This document shows positions 1 to 9,600 of a DNA stretch of 64,000 nt, piece after piece. A program made the position numbers and the translations under genes. This DNA is from Mucisphaera sp965279675 (GTDB taxonomy: Bacteria > Planctomycetota > Phycisphaerae > Phycisphaerales > Phycisphaeraceae), in NCBI RefSeq assembly GCF_965279675.1, contig NZ_CBDIIJ010000002.1:1302001-1366000 (forward strand), read 5' to 3'. Numbering within the stretch: the first letter of the stretch is position 1; every line of letters starts with the position of its first letter. The notes under the pieces were generated by a model, which was given only the letters and a program-made list of their open reading frames with translations, did not search any database and was not told where the DNA came from.

Positions 1-747
1 CCCATCAAACTCCCACGGATGCACATACACCACCGCCGGTCGCCCCTCACGACCCGCCTGCGCAATCCCCTGCTCCATCAGCCACGACGGCAGCAACCGG
101 AAATACCCCCCACCCGCCACCGGCAGCTTCCGTCTCCCCACCCGCCACATCAGAGGCGGGACCTCCAACAGCTCCCGACCCCCAGCCCAGCCCTTCAGCC
201 GAAACGGCCCCAACGGCGCCTCCGGCACCCCGTAGCTCGGATGCACCGTCGGAAAGACCGAAGCGTCATAAACAAACCCAGCCTCCGCCAGCACATCCAC
301 CGCCCACGCCGTCCGCCGCGTCACCGACCACGTCGGCGCCCGATACCCCACCACCGCCTCACCCACGAGGTCCTCCAGCGTCTTCCGCGACCGCTCCACA
401 TCCGCCCGCATCGACACCGCATCCAGCCGACTCAGATGGTCATGCTGATCCCCATGACAAGCGATCTCATGCCCCCCCCTCGCGATCTCCTTCACCAACC
501 CCGGATGCCGCCTCGCCACACACCCCAGAAAGAAGAACGTCCCCCTCACCCCACAACCCGCCATCATCTCCGCCACCGCCCGCGTCCCGATCTCCACCCG
601 GGCCTCACGCTCATCCCACGACGACCGATCCACCACCGCCCGAGCCACCTCCGTCTGCCACACCTCCTCCACATCCACCGTGAGGAATCGAAGAGGCTCG
701 CCCACACACCCCGGATCGGCCGATAACTTATCCACGCACGCTTGCAT
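1..747 (-). CDS. Polysaccharide deacetylase (NodB-like), C-terminal part cut by window edge
   Basis: The minus-strand frame stays open from an ATG at 745-747 to the left edge, giving 249 visible residues of a longer protein. The N-terminal part carries the deacetylase motif LTVDVEEVWQ, followed by a TFFFLGCVARRHPGL stretch and HEIACHGDQHDH, whose histidines fit the zinc-binding motif of carbohydrate esterase family 4. Later come a GYRAPTWSV segment and HPWEFD, typical of the deacetylases with a DUF3473-like C-terminus found near exosortase/exopolysaccharide genes. The likely role is de-N-acetylation of an envelope or exported polysaccharide. It is transcribed divergently from pyruvate kinase. 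The start was chosen as the only in-frame ATG just upstream of the conserved core; no strong ribosome site is visible. Confidence 0.85.
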   Translation of the reverse strand, partial: MQACVDKLSADPGCVGEPLRFLTVDVEEVWQTEVARAVVDRSSWDEREARVEIGTRAVAEMMAGCGVRGTFFFLGCVARRHPGLVKEIARGGHEIACHGDQHDHLSRLDAVSMRADVERSRKTLEDLVGEAVVGYRAPTWSVTRRTAWAVDVLAEAGFVYDASVFPTVHPSYGVPEAPLGPFRLKGWAGGRELLEVPPLMWRVGRRKLPVAGGGYFRLLPSWLMEQGIAQAGREGRPAVVYVHPWEFDG

Positions 748-894
748 ACACCGCTAGTCGGCCGTCCGACCGGCCACGCGTGAGTCCCGCCGCCGCAACC
801 CGATGAAAAGGGGGGTGGACGGGCCTTCCCGCAGGTTACCGGCCCGAAAGCCCCAACACACCGGCCAAACACGCCCGTGCTCGGAGACCAAAAC

Positions 895-2430
895 GTGATC
901 GACCCCAGCCGGGCCATCCTCACCAAAATCCTCGCCACCATCGGACCCGCCTCCATCGCCGAAGAGACCGTCACCCGGCTCATCGAGGAAGGCGTCCGTG
1001 CCTTCCGCATCAACTTCTCCCACGGCGACTTCGAGGCCTTCGACGCCTCACTCTCCGTCATCCGACTCGTCTCCGAACGACTCAACATCCCCATCGGCGT
1101 CCTCGGCGACCTCTGCGGACCCAAAATCCGACTCGGCAAACTCGACGCCGGCGGCTTCGACCTACACGTCGGCGACCGCGTCGAATTCACCACCGAATCA
1201 CAGGTCGGACACCGAGACTCACAGACCGACCTCACCCTCCTCAGCACCAACTACCCCGCCTTCGTCGAAGAAGTCGAAGCCGGCCAACGCGTCCTCATTG
1301 ACGACGGCGCCGTCCGACTCCTCGCCATCGACCGCATCGAAGCCGAAGAAGGAGCACGACTCCACTGCCGCGTCACCGAAGGCGGACGCATCTCCAACGC
1401 CAAAGGCGTCAACCTCCCCGACTCCGACATATCCGCACCCTCCGTCACCGACTACGACAAAAAATGCCTCGACTGGGCCATCCAGCGAGGACTCGACTAC
1501 ATCGCCCTCAGCTTCGTCCGCAAAGCCGCCGACGTCACCGAACTCCTCGACCTCATGCGCGACCGCGGCCGCGACAACGCCACACGATTCAGCACCAGCC
1601 GACTCCCCGTCATCGCCAAAATCGAAACGCCCCAGGCCATCGACGCCCTCGGCGACATCGTCGAAGCAGCCGACGGCATCATGGTCGCGCGAGGCGACCT
1701 CGGCGTCGAGATGGACCTCGCCCGCGTACCCGTCATCCAGAAGGGCATCATCGAAACCTGCCACCGACTCGGAAAACCCGTCATCGTCGCCACCCAGATG
1801 CTCCAGAGCATGATCGAACAGGCCACCCCCACACGAGCCGAAATCTCCGACGTCGCCAACGCCATCTGCGACGGGGCCGACGCCATCATGCTCTCAGGCG
1901 AAACCGCCGTCGGACGATTCCCCGTCCAGGCCGTCTACATGATGAAACACACCGCCGAGGTCACCGAACGCTTCGTCGCCGAACAGCCCGATGCCTACGG
2001 ACTCCGCGACACCAACCTCCGCGGCTCCAAATACCGAACCGCAGCCCTCGCGCGAGCCGTCAAGTCCATCGTCGAAGACATCCACCCCAGAGCCGTCGTC
2101 ATGTGGTCCGAGCTCGGCGGCGGCGCACGCTACCTCGCCCAGAACCGACTCCCCGTCCCCATCTACGCCATCAGCTCAAGCACCCAGGCACTCCGACAGA
2201 TGACGCTCCTCCACGGCGTCATCCCCCTCCACATGGACCGACCCCCCGGCACCTCCGAATTCATCGACGCCGTCGATCAGCTCTTCGTCACCAACCACTG
2301 GGGCGACCCAGGCGACCCCATCGTCATCGTCAAAGGCCAGCCCATCGGCGTCCCGGGCGTCACCAACCAGGTCCAGGTCCACTACCTCGGCGACCGCTGC
2401 CGCCTGCCAGATAGCGCCGGACAGGAATAG
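895..2430 (+). CDS. pyk: Pyruvate kinase
   Basis: Converts phosphoenolpyruvate and ADP to pyruvate and ATP in glycolysis (cytoplasm). The N-terminus TKILATIGPAS and RINFSHG match the start of the pyruvate kinase barrel. KIETPQAIDALGDI and MVARGDLGVEM (about residues 263-273) give the signature motif with catalytic Lys and the metal-binding acidic residues, and ATQMLQSMI follows as expected. Length of about 511 residues is normal and includes the C-terminal domain. I prefer the GTG at 895 because GGAG at 883-886 lies 8 bases upstream; a GTG at 877 would add six residues but has no ribosome site. There is no ATG near the start. purE follows 24 bases downstream, so the three genes may be co-transcribed. 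Confidence 0.96.
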   Translation: MIDPSRAILTKILATIGPASIAEETVTRLIEEGVRAFRINFSHGDFEAFDASLSVIRLVSERLNIPIGVLGDLCGPKIRLGKLDAGGFDLHVGDRVEFTTESQVGHRDSQTDLTLLSTNYPAFVEEVEAGQRVLIDDGAVRLLAIDRIEAEEGARLHCRVTEGGRISNAKGVNLPDSDISAPSVTDYDKKCLDWAIQRGLDYIALSFVRKAADVTELLDLMRDRGRDNATRFSTSRLPVIAKIETPQAIDALGDIVEAADGIMVARGDLGVEMDLARVPVIQKGIIETCHRLGKPVIVATQMLQSMIEQATPTRAEISDVANAICDGADAIMLSGETAVGRFPVQAVYMMKHTAEVTERFVAEQPDAYGLRDTNLRGSKYRTAALARAVKSIVEDIHPRAVVMWSELGGGARYLAQNRLPVPIYAISSSTQALRQMTLLHGVIPLHMDRPPGTSEFIDAVDQLFVTNHWGDPGDPIVIVKGQPIGVPGVTNQVQVHYLGDRCRLPDSAGQE

Positions 2431-2454
2431 GTCGCTTTGGAGTAGGATCCAAAC

Positions 2455-2958
2455 ATGACCGATCCCGCCGCCAACCCACCCGTCCACGTCGGCGTCATCA
2501 TGGGCAGCCAGTCCGACTGGCCCACCATGAGCCTCGCCGCCGAACTCCTCCAACACTTCCAGATCCCCCACGAAACCCGCGTCGTCTCCGCCCACAGAAC
2601 CCCCGACGACATGGCCGACTACGCCAAAGCCGCACGCGACCGAGGACTCAAAGTCATCATCGCCGGAGCCGGCGGAGCCGCCCACCTCCCCGGCATGGTC
2701 GCCGCCCACACCACCCTCCCCGTCCTCGGCGTGCCCGTCCAGTCCAAAGCCCTCTCCGGCATGGACTCCCTCCTCTCAATCGTCCAGATGCCAGCCGGCG
2801 TCCCCGTCGCCACCCTCTCCATCGGAACCTCCGGAGCCAAAAACGCAGCCCTCCTCGCCGCACGCATCCTCGCCACCAACAACCCCCAACTCGCCCAAGC
2901 CCTCGCCGACTACGCCGACCAGCAGGCCAAAGACAGCCGGAGCCAGAAGCTCCAATGA
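2455..2958 (+). CDS. purE: N5-carboxyaminoimidazole ribonucleotide mutase
   Basis: Class I PurE, which moves the carboxyl group of N5-CAIR to give CAIR in de novo purine synthesis. The 167-residue protein has the family landmarks in order: GVIMGSQSDWPTM near the N-terminus, ETRVVSAHRTPDDM in the active site, and GAGGAAHLPGMVAAHT. AGGA sits about 8 bases before the ATG. The stop codon overlaps the purK start as ATGA (2955-2958), so translation is probably coupled. The partner enzyme PurK makes its substrate. Confidence 0.97.
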   Translation: MTDPAANPPVHVGVIMGSQSDWPTMSLAAELLQHFQIPHETRVVSAHRTPDDMADYAKAARDRGLKVIIAGAGGAAHLPGMVAAHTTLPVLGVPVQSKALSGMDSLLSIVQMPAGVPVATLSIGTSGAKNAALLAARILATNNPQLAQALADYADQQAKDSRSQKLQ

Positions 2959-4094
2959 CCCACACCCTCCTCCCAGGTGCCGCACTCGGCGTCCTCGGCG
3001 GAGGACAGCTCGGACGCATGCTCGCACAGGCCGCCAAACGCATGGGCTATCGCGTCCTCGTCTACGACCCCGCCGAAAACCCGCCCGCCGCCCAGGTCAC
3101 CGACGAGCACATCCGCGCCGATTGGAACGACACCCAAGCCCTCACCGACTTCGCCAACCGCTCCGACCGCGTCACCCTCGAATGGGAAAACATCCCCCTC
3201 GACACCATCCGCACCGTCGAAGCCCACCAGACCGTCCACCCCTCCTCACACATCCTCGCCATCGCCCAGGACCGCGCCCGCGAAAAAGCCTTCCTCGCCG
3301 CCGTCGGCTGCCCCCTCCCCGACATCCGCGTTGTCCAAACCCCCGACGATATCAACGCCGAACCCGACTGGTGGAACCACCGCCGCGTCCTCAAAACCGC
3401 CGCCGCCGGCTACGACGGCAAAGGCCAGATCGTCACCACCACCTCCGCCGAAGCCCTCGCCGCCTTCAGCGACCTCGGCAACGTCCCCTGCGTCGGCGAA
3501 GCCTGGGTCCCCTACGAACGCGAAGTCTCCGTCATCATCGCCCGCACCCACGACGGACAGACCGCCCTCTACGGACCCATCCACAACCAGCACGCCAACC
3601 ACATCCTCGACATCAGCACCTACCCCGCAGGACTCAACGAAGTCACCCAGACCCACGCCCTCGAGCTCGCCACCAGCATCGCCAACGAGCTCCAACTCGT
3701 AGGCGTCCTCTGCGTCGAACTCTTCGTCCTCGAAGACGGCCAGCTCATGGTCAACGAACTCGCCCCCCGACCCCACAACTCCGGCCACCTCACCATCGAA
3801 GCCTGCGCTACCAGCCAGTTCGAACAACAGGTCCGTACCATCTGCGGCCTACCCCTCGGCGACCCCACCTTCCGATCCCCCGCCGCCATGGCCAACCTCC
3901 TCGGCGACCTCTGGTCAGACCGGCCACCCAACTGGCCCGCCGCCGCCGCACAACCCGGCATCGCCCTCCACATCTACGGCAAAGCCGCCGCCCGACCCGG
4001 ACGAAAAATGGGACACCTCACCACCCTCTGCCCAACCCCCGATGCCGCCGCTCAGGCCGTCACCCAAGCCCGTTCGGCGTTGCTTCAAGACTAA
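2955..4094 (+). CDS. purK: N5-carboxyaminoimidazole ribonucleotide synthase
   Basis: ATP-grasp enzyme that carboxylates AIR with bicarbonate, feeding PurE. The 379 residues open with the dinucleotide-like motif GVLGGGQLGRML, then the ATP-grasp core including KTAAAGYDGKGQ and VCVELFVLEDGQLMVNELAPRPHNSGH, with the metal-binding acidic residues and the NELAPR signature. It overlaps purE by four bases and runs 35 bases into the 3' end of the oppositely oriented LysR gene, so both genes share that DNA at their C-terminal codons. Confidence 0.97.
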   Translation: MTHTLLPGAALGVLGGGQLGRMLAQAAKRMGYRVLVYDPAENPPAAQVTDEHIRADWNDTQALTDFANRSDRVTLEWENIPLDTIRTVEAHQTVHPSSHILAIAQDRAREKAFLAAVGCPLPDIRVVQTPDDINAEPDWWNHRRVLKTAAAGYDGKGQIVTTTSAEALAAFSDLGNVPCVGEAWVPYEREVSVIIARTHDGQTALYGPIHNQHANHILDISTYPAGLNEVTQTHALELATSIANELQLVGVLCVELFVLEDGQLMVNELAPRPHNSGHLTIEACATSQFEQQVRTICGLPLGDPTFRSPAAMANLLGDLWSDRPPNWPAAAAQPGIALHIYGKAAARPGRKMGHLTTLCPTPDAAAQAVTQARSALLQD

Positions 4095-5007
4095 GCGACT
4101 GCGTCTGCTCAAATAGATCGTCGCGGGCATGCGTTGTCAGCTCGATCACCGCCGGATGCTTCAGCTTCCGCTCCGGACTGATCACGTAAAAACTCTCCTG
4201 ACAATCCTCGCTCACGCCAATCGATTCAAGATTGAACTGCTTCGCCGTCGCCTCGCTGACCACCTGCGGCACCGCAATGATCCCCGCCCCATCCGCCGCA
4301 AAAAACTTACTCAGCGCCGTGTCCTCAAACTCACCCACAATCCGAGGCAAAATCCCCAGCTTGTGGAACCACTGATCCAGCAGACGCCGCAGCGCATTAC
4401 GCTCCGTCGGAACCAGAAGCGGCGCCTCATTCAGACTCTGCGGAAAAGAGTCCCGATAACGCGCCGCCAACTCACCTACCCCAAGAAACGCAACCCCCGT
4501 GTTACCCAGACTGTGGTTGAACACCTTCACCGAACTCGCCGCCGGCGCCGGCTCATCAGAAATCACAAGATCCAGCCGGTAAGAAGCCAGATCCAGCAGC
4601 AACTGCTCCAGCGAACCCTCACGACACACAATCCGTGGCGGCTGCTCATGATCCAGAATCGGCTTGATGATCTCCCGCGCAATCAGCTTGTGCATCGACT
4701 CCGTGATCCCGATCGCAATCCGCTGACCCTTCCGCGAAATACCCCCGCTCTGAACCGAACGCACCAACTCATTGCCCAGCGAGAAAATCTCATCCGCATA
4801 CTCAAACACACTCTGACCCGTCTCGGTCAACTCCATCCGCCGCGACCGACGATGAAAAAGCGGCTCCTCCAAAGCCACCTCAAGGGCCTTGATCTGAGTA
4901 CTGATGGTCGGCGGGGAAACCCCTAGACGCTCAGAAGCGCGAGCAATGCTCCCCTCACTCGCGACCGCCCAGAAGTGATATAGATGATGAAAATTAAGCT
5001 GACTCAC
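4060..5007 (-). CDS. LysR-family regulator, NhaR-like
   Basis: A 315-residue LysR-type regulator. The first 60 residues form the winged helix-turn-helix: the start FHHLYHFWAVASEGSIARAS followed by GVSPPTISTQIKALE closely resembles NhaR, the activator of the sodium/proton antiporter. The rest is a periplasmic-binding-like effector domain. It lies divergent from the RND efflux operon starting at 5320, separated by 312 bases, the usual arrangement for a LysR protein controlling the neighbouring operon. No nhaA gene is present here, so a sodium role cannot be assumed. Its 3' end overlaps purK by 35 bases. The effector is unknown. Confidence 0.92.
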   Translation of the reverse strand: MSQLNFHHLYHFWAVASEGSIARASERLGVSPPTISTQIKALEVALEEPLFHRRSRRMELTETGQSVFEYADEIFSLGNELVRSVQSGGISRKGQRIAIGITESMHKLIAREIIKPILDHEQPPRIVCREGSLEQLLLDLASYRLDLVISDEPAPAASSVKVFNHSLGNTGVAFLGVGELAARYRDSFPQSLNEAPLLVPTERNALRRLLDQWFHKLGILPRIVGEFEDTALSKFFAADGAGIIAVPQVVSEATAKQFNLESIGVSEDCQESFYVISPERKLKHPAVIELTTHARDDLFEQTQSLSLEATPNGLG

Positions 5008-5017
5008 CGCTAAAACC

Positions 5018-5043
5018 TATTCATTAGTTTCTATGAAAGAATA
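5018..5043. promoter_or_regulatory. Candidate LysR-type operator
   Basis: TTCAT (5020-5024) and ATGAA (5033-5037) form an inverted repeat with an 8-base spacer, which satisfies the T-N11-A pattern of LysR boxes. A second offset pair, TATTC (5018-5022) and GAATA (5039-5043), overlaps it. It begins 11 bases upstream of the lysR start codon, a position suited to autoregulation. Assignment rests on pattern and place only. Confidence 0.4.
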
Positions 5044-5173
5044 GCTCATAGTAGCCCGCCAGCACCAGCAGTCATCACAAAAATAAGGCTAAACTCAACT
5101 TAGAGAATGTCTTACACACGATTCCAAGAAACGCGAAAGCGCCTCCGCCCACAAAACAGATAAAGTGCTCGCC

Positions 5174-5192
5174 TGCTGCCGCGACGGCAGCA
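5174..5192. other. Perfect hairpin, 8-bp stem
   Basis: TGCTGCCG (5174-5181), loop CGA, CGGCAGCA (5185-5192). It lies in the upstream region of the RND operon, about 130 bases before the first start codon, and has no T-run on either side, so a simple terminator is unlikely. It may be a leader structure or a protein site. Confidence 0.4.
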
Positions 5193-5319
5193 CCCCCGCA
5201 CCCACCCAGAGCACCGATAACCCAACCGCTTCAACGCCGTCCGAGAGCCAAACCGCACCACGGTTTTGCGCCATACCAGCGGCTAAACTCCGACCTTAGT
5301 TCTCAAGGACGAACGCCCT

Positions 5320-6669
5320 ATGACATCGAGCAAGGAAAAGCTCAAAATCCCAATCTCGACGATCACACGCGTCGTCGTCGCCGCCCTCGTCCTCGCCGCA
5401 GGCCTCGGCATCATGAGCCTCCTCATCGCCGCGCGCACCGAAGCCGCACGCGTCGACCCCAACCGCGACCGACTCAACGTCCCCGCCTTCCACCTCCAGC
5501 CCGTCACCGTCCGACGACCCTGGCAGGGCTATGGCCGCGCCGTCGCCGTCTCCCGAGCCAACATCCCCGCCCGCGTCGTTAGCGCCGTCGCCGAGATCCC
5601 CGAAGGCATCGACGCCGGCACCCCCGTCTCCAGAAACCAGACCATCATCCGACTCGACGCCCGAGACTTCCTGCAGCAGGTCGACGCCGAGCAACGCGAA
5701 ATCGAACGGCTCAGCGCCGAAATCGACCGACTCGCCGTCGAAGAACGCCGACTCACCGAAAGACTCGAACTCCTCGACGAAGACCTCGCCATCGCCATCC
5801 GACAGGAAGACCGACTCCGCGACCTCTCCGAACGCAGAGCCGCCAACGTCGCCGATGTCGAACGCGCCGAAAGAGAAACCCTCCTCCTCCGAAGAGAACA
5901 CCTCACCGCCGCCGAATCCCTCGAAGGCCTGCCCGCCCGACGAGCCGCCCTCCAGGCCAGCGCCGCCGCCGCCCGGGCACGCCTCGCCCTCCTCAACCTC
6001 AGCGTCGAACGCAGCAACGTCGTCAGCCCCATCGATGGCGTCCTCGCCACCTTCGACCTTGACGTCGGCGAAAGCGTCACCGCCGGACAGACCCTGGCCG
6101 AGGTCGTCGACCTCACCCGCATCGAAGTCCCCATCCAACTCCCCGCCTCCGCCCGCGGCCGCTTCGCCGTAGGCGACCAGGCACGCATCGTCTCCGCCTC
6201 CGATCCCTCGCGCTCATGGATCGGACGCATCGACCGCATCAACCCCACCGACGACCCGCAAACCAGAACCCTCACCGCCTACGCCCTCGTCGAACAACCC
6301 GACGCCCAGCCGGGCGACGCCGACACCCTCTCCCCCGGACTCTTCGTCGCCGTCGAAGTCCTCGGCAGCCCAACCCCCAACGTCCTCGCCGTCCCCCGAC
6401 GAGCCGTCCGCGCCGGCCGTCTCTACGTCATCAACGACGGACAACTAGAAAGCCGAGCCGTCACCGTCCGCTACACCCTCCAGCAACCCCCGATCGACCT
6501 CGGCATCCCCGAATGGGTCGTCCTCGACCACGCTTCCAACCTCCAGGCCGATGACCTCATCGTCGCCGAAGCCACCACCCTCCTGCGCGACGGCCTCGCC
6601 GTCGAACCCAGAACCCTCCAGACCACAACCGCCGCCGCCATTGATGATGAGGTGGGGGGCACCCCTTGA
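5320..6669 (+). CDS. RND efflux periplasmic adaptor (membrane fusion protein)
   Basis: The 449-residue adaptor links an RND pump to an outer-membrane channel. It has one N-terminal membrane segment (about residues 12-32), a lipoyl half-motif, a long charged alpha-helical hairpin (about 122-225, rich in Glu, Arg and Leu), the second lipoyl half (NVVSPIDGVLATFDLDVGES), and a beta-barrel with ALVEQPD and LSPGLFVAVEV. It is the first gene of a two-gene operon; its stop TGA overlaps the TTG start of the pump gene. No outer-membrane TolC-like gene is next to it. The substrate is not predictable; the divergent LysR protein is the obvious candidate regulator. Confidence 0.93.
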   Translation: MTSSKEKLKIPISTITRVVVAALVLAAGLGIMSLLIAARTEAARVDPNRDRLNVPAFHLQPVTVRRPWQGYGRAVAVSRANIPARVVSAVAEIPEGIDAGTPVSRNQTIIRLDARDFLQQVDAEQREIERLSAEIDRLAVEERRLTERLELLDEDLAIAIRQEDRLRDLSERRAANVADVERAERETLLLRREHLTAAESLEGLPARRAALQASAAAARARLALLNLSVERSNVVSPIDGVLATFDLDVGESVTAGQTLAEVVDLTRIEVPIQLPASARGRFAVGDQARIVSASDPSRSWIGRIDRINPTDDPQTRTLTAYALVEQPDAQPGDADTLSPGLFVAVEVLGSPTPNVLAVPRRAVRAGRLYVINDGQLESRAVTVRYTLQQPPIDLGIPEWVVLDHASNLQADDLIVAEATTLLRDGLAVEPRTLQTTTAAAIDDEVGGTP

Positions 6670-9600
6670 ACCTCATCCGTTTCGGCGTCGAAAAACCCGT
6701 CCCCGTCAACCTCCTGATGGCCGCTATCCTCCTCGCCGGCCTCTTCTACGGGCTCTCCCTCCGCAAAGAGTTCTTCCCCGAGCAGGACCCCACCGAAGCC
6801 GCCGTCAGCCTCCCCTACCCCGGCGCGACCCCCGAGGAAGTCGAAGAAACCCTCGCCATCAAAGTCGAAGACGCACTCGTCGAACTCGACGAAGTCGACG
6901 AGCTCCGAACCACCCTCTCCGAAGGCGGCGGCTCCATCATCGTCGTCTTCCGCGAAGGCATCGACGTCGATGAAGCCGTCGATGAAGTCGAACGAACCAT
7001 CGACTCCCTCCAGGACCTGCCCGAAGAAGCAGAAGAACTCCGCGTCGATCTCTTCGAGCCCGAACTACCCGTCATCCGTGTCACCATCTTTGGCGACTAC
7101 GAAGAACCCGTCCTCAAAGAAGCCATCCGAGGCGTGCAGGACGACCTCCGAACCCTCGAAGGTATGGGCGACCCTCGCATCGAAGGCGTCCGCGGCTACG
7201 AACTCCGCGTCGACGTCCAGGCCGAAGCCCTCGTCGAACACGGCCTCAGCCTCCCCGCCGTCGCCGACCGTGTCCGCTCATGGATGCTCGAAGTGCCAGG
7301 CGGCACCGTCCGAGGCGATTCCGGCAACATCCGCGTGCGCACCATGGGCGTCCTCGAGTCCGCCGACACCATGCGCCGAATCCCCGTCCTCACCCGAGAA
7401 GACGGACGCGTCATCCGACTCGAAGACATCGCCACCATCAGCGACGGCTTTGTCGATACCCAGATCCGCGTCCGCTACAACGGCAGACCCTCCGCCAGCC
7501 TCACCGTCTACAAGGTCGGACGACAGGACATCGTCCGCATGGCCGAAATGGTCCGCGCCTACGTCGCCGCACGCACCGGAGAAGACTTCGTCTCTGCCTC
7601 CATCGCCGACCGACTCGCCGTCGCTGGCATCATCCCCGAAACCGACCGCCTCAAGGCCTGGCGACTCGGCATGGACGCCGCCACCGCGCTGCCCACCCAC
7701 GCCCAGATCCAGACCAACTCCGACCTCGCACGCTTCGTCGAAGGCCGACTCGACCTCCTGCTCCGCAACGCCTACGCCGGGGCCGCCCTCGTCTTCCTCA
7801 CCGTCCTTGTCTTCCTCAACTGGCGCGTCGCCCTCTGGGTCGGCGTCGGCCTTCTCACCGCCCTCGCCGGCACCATCGTCCTCATGGCATGGGCCGACAT
7901 CACCCTCAACCTCCTCACCATGTTCGGCCTAATCGTCGTCCTGGGACTCCTCGTCGACGACGCCATCGTCGTCTCCGAGAACATCCAGGCCCGGCACGAC
8001 CGCGGCGAACCCGCGCTCCTCGCCGCCGTCCGAGGCGGACGCCAGGTTGCATGGCCCGTCGTCGCCACCGTCCTCACCAGCATCGTCGCCTTCCTCCCAC
8101 TCACCTTCATCGAAGGCCGCATCGGCGACCTCCTCGGCGCCCTCCCAGCCGTCGTCGCCTGCGCCCTCTTCATGAGCCTTATCGAGTCCCTGCTCATCCT
8201 CCCCAGCCACCTCGGCCACAGCCTCAAAAAACGCGATGAACGACTCGCCCGCCTCAAAGACCAAAAACCCTCCCTCTCCGACCGCTTCGAGAAGTGGCGC
8301 GACACCCTCATCCACGACCGACTCATCCCCGCCTACGCGCACGTCCTCGAAATCGCCCTCTGCCGACGCTACCTCAGCCTCGCTATCGCCGTCGCCGTGC
8401 TCGCCGTCTCCTTCGGCATGGTCCAGGGCAACCACGTCCCCTTCGTATTCCTCCCCAAGAACGACGCCGAAACCATCCTCGTCAATCTCCGCATGCCCAT
8501 CGGCACCTCCCTCACCGCCACCGAACGCGCCGTTCGCGACATCGAAGCCGCCGTCAACAACCAGGCCGAGGTCAAGTCCACCACCTCCGTCCTCGGCGAA
8601 ACCGCCAACCTCGACACCGGCGAAACCAGCGACGCCCCCCACATCGCCCAGATGTTCGTCGAACTCGTCGCCGTCGAAGACCGCGACATCCCCTCCACCG
8701 AAGTCGTCGCCCGCATCCGCGCCGAACTCGCCGACAAGAACCTCGGCGCCGAACGTCTGACCTTCGAAGAACTCTCAGGCGGGCCAGGCGGACCCTCCAT
8801 CACCATCCGCGCCTCCGGCAAGGACCAGACACAGATCGAGGCCGCCGTCATCGACGTCAAACAGGCCCTCGCCGGCTTCGATGGCGTCTTCGACATCTTC
8901 GACGACCAGAACCTCGGGCAGGTCGAACTCCGCTTCACCGTCACGCCCTCCGGTGCCGCCCTCGGCTTCGACGCCGTCAACGTCGCCCAGCAGGTCCGCG
9001 CCGCGCTCTTCGGCATCGACGCCCACGTCTTCTCCGCCCGCCAGGAAGACATCGATGTCCGCGTCCGCCTCGACGAACTCACCCGACGAGACCTCGGCGC
9101 CCTCGAACGCATGTGGGTCATCAGCCCCGACGGACGCGCCGTCCCCCTCTCCGAGATCGCCATCGTCGAAGAAGCCCTCACCTACGCCTCCATCACCCGC
9201 GTCGATCGCGAACGCGCCGTCACCGTCACCGCCGAAACCATCCCCGGCCTCTCACCCGAACTCGTCACCGGCGACCTCACCACCCCCGACCCCGAAACCG
9301 GCCTCTCCGACTGGCAGCACCTCCAGCAGCAGCACCCCGGCGTAGAACTCACCTTCGCAGGACGCCAGGAACAACAGTCCGACGCCTTCGCCTCCCTCCC
9401 CTACGGCTTCCTCGCCGCCATGGTGATGATCTACGTCATCCTCGCCTGGCTCTTCTCCAGCTACATCCAGCCCCTGCTCGTCCTCACCGGCGTGCCCTTC
9501 GCCATCATCGGCGTCGTCTGGGGACACTGGTTCCTCAACTACGAAATCACCTTCCTCAGCCTCATCGGCTTCATCGCCCTCTCCGGCATCGTCGTCAACG

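Larger units (their letters stand above)
5008..5319. other. Intergenic region between lysR and RND operon
   Basis: This is a 312-base divergent control region without a convincing gene. The part next to lysR (about 5008-5130) is clearly richer in A and T than its surroundings and holds a candidate LysR operator. The middle has a perfect short hairpin at 5174-5192. AAGGA near the right end, ten bases before the ATG at 5320, is a plausible ribosome site for the adaptor gene. Confidence 0.6.

Noticed and set aside
728..736. TTATCCACG, similar to a DnaA box
   Set aside because: It is a single copy inside the start of the deacetylase gene; no cluster of boxes and no dnaA or dnaN gene nearby.
998..4189. 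Overlapping Ser/Pro/Arg-rich frames in the pyk-purE-purK region
   Set aside because: These are shadows of the C-rich third positions; the real genes in this region are unmistakable.
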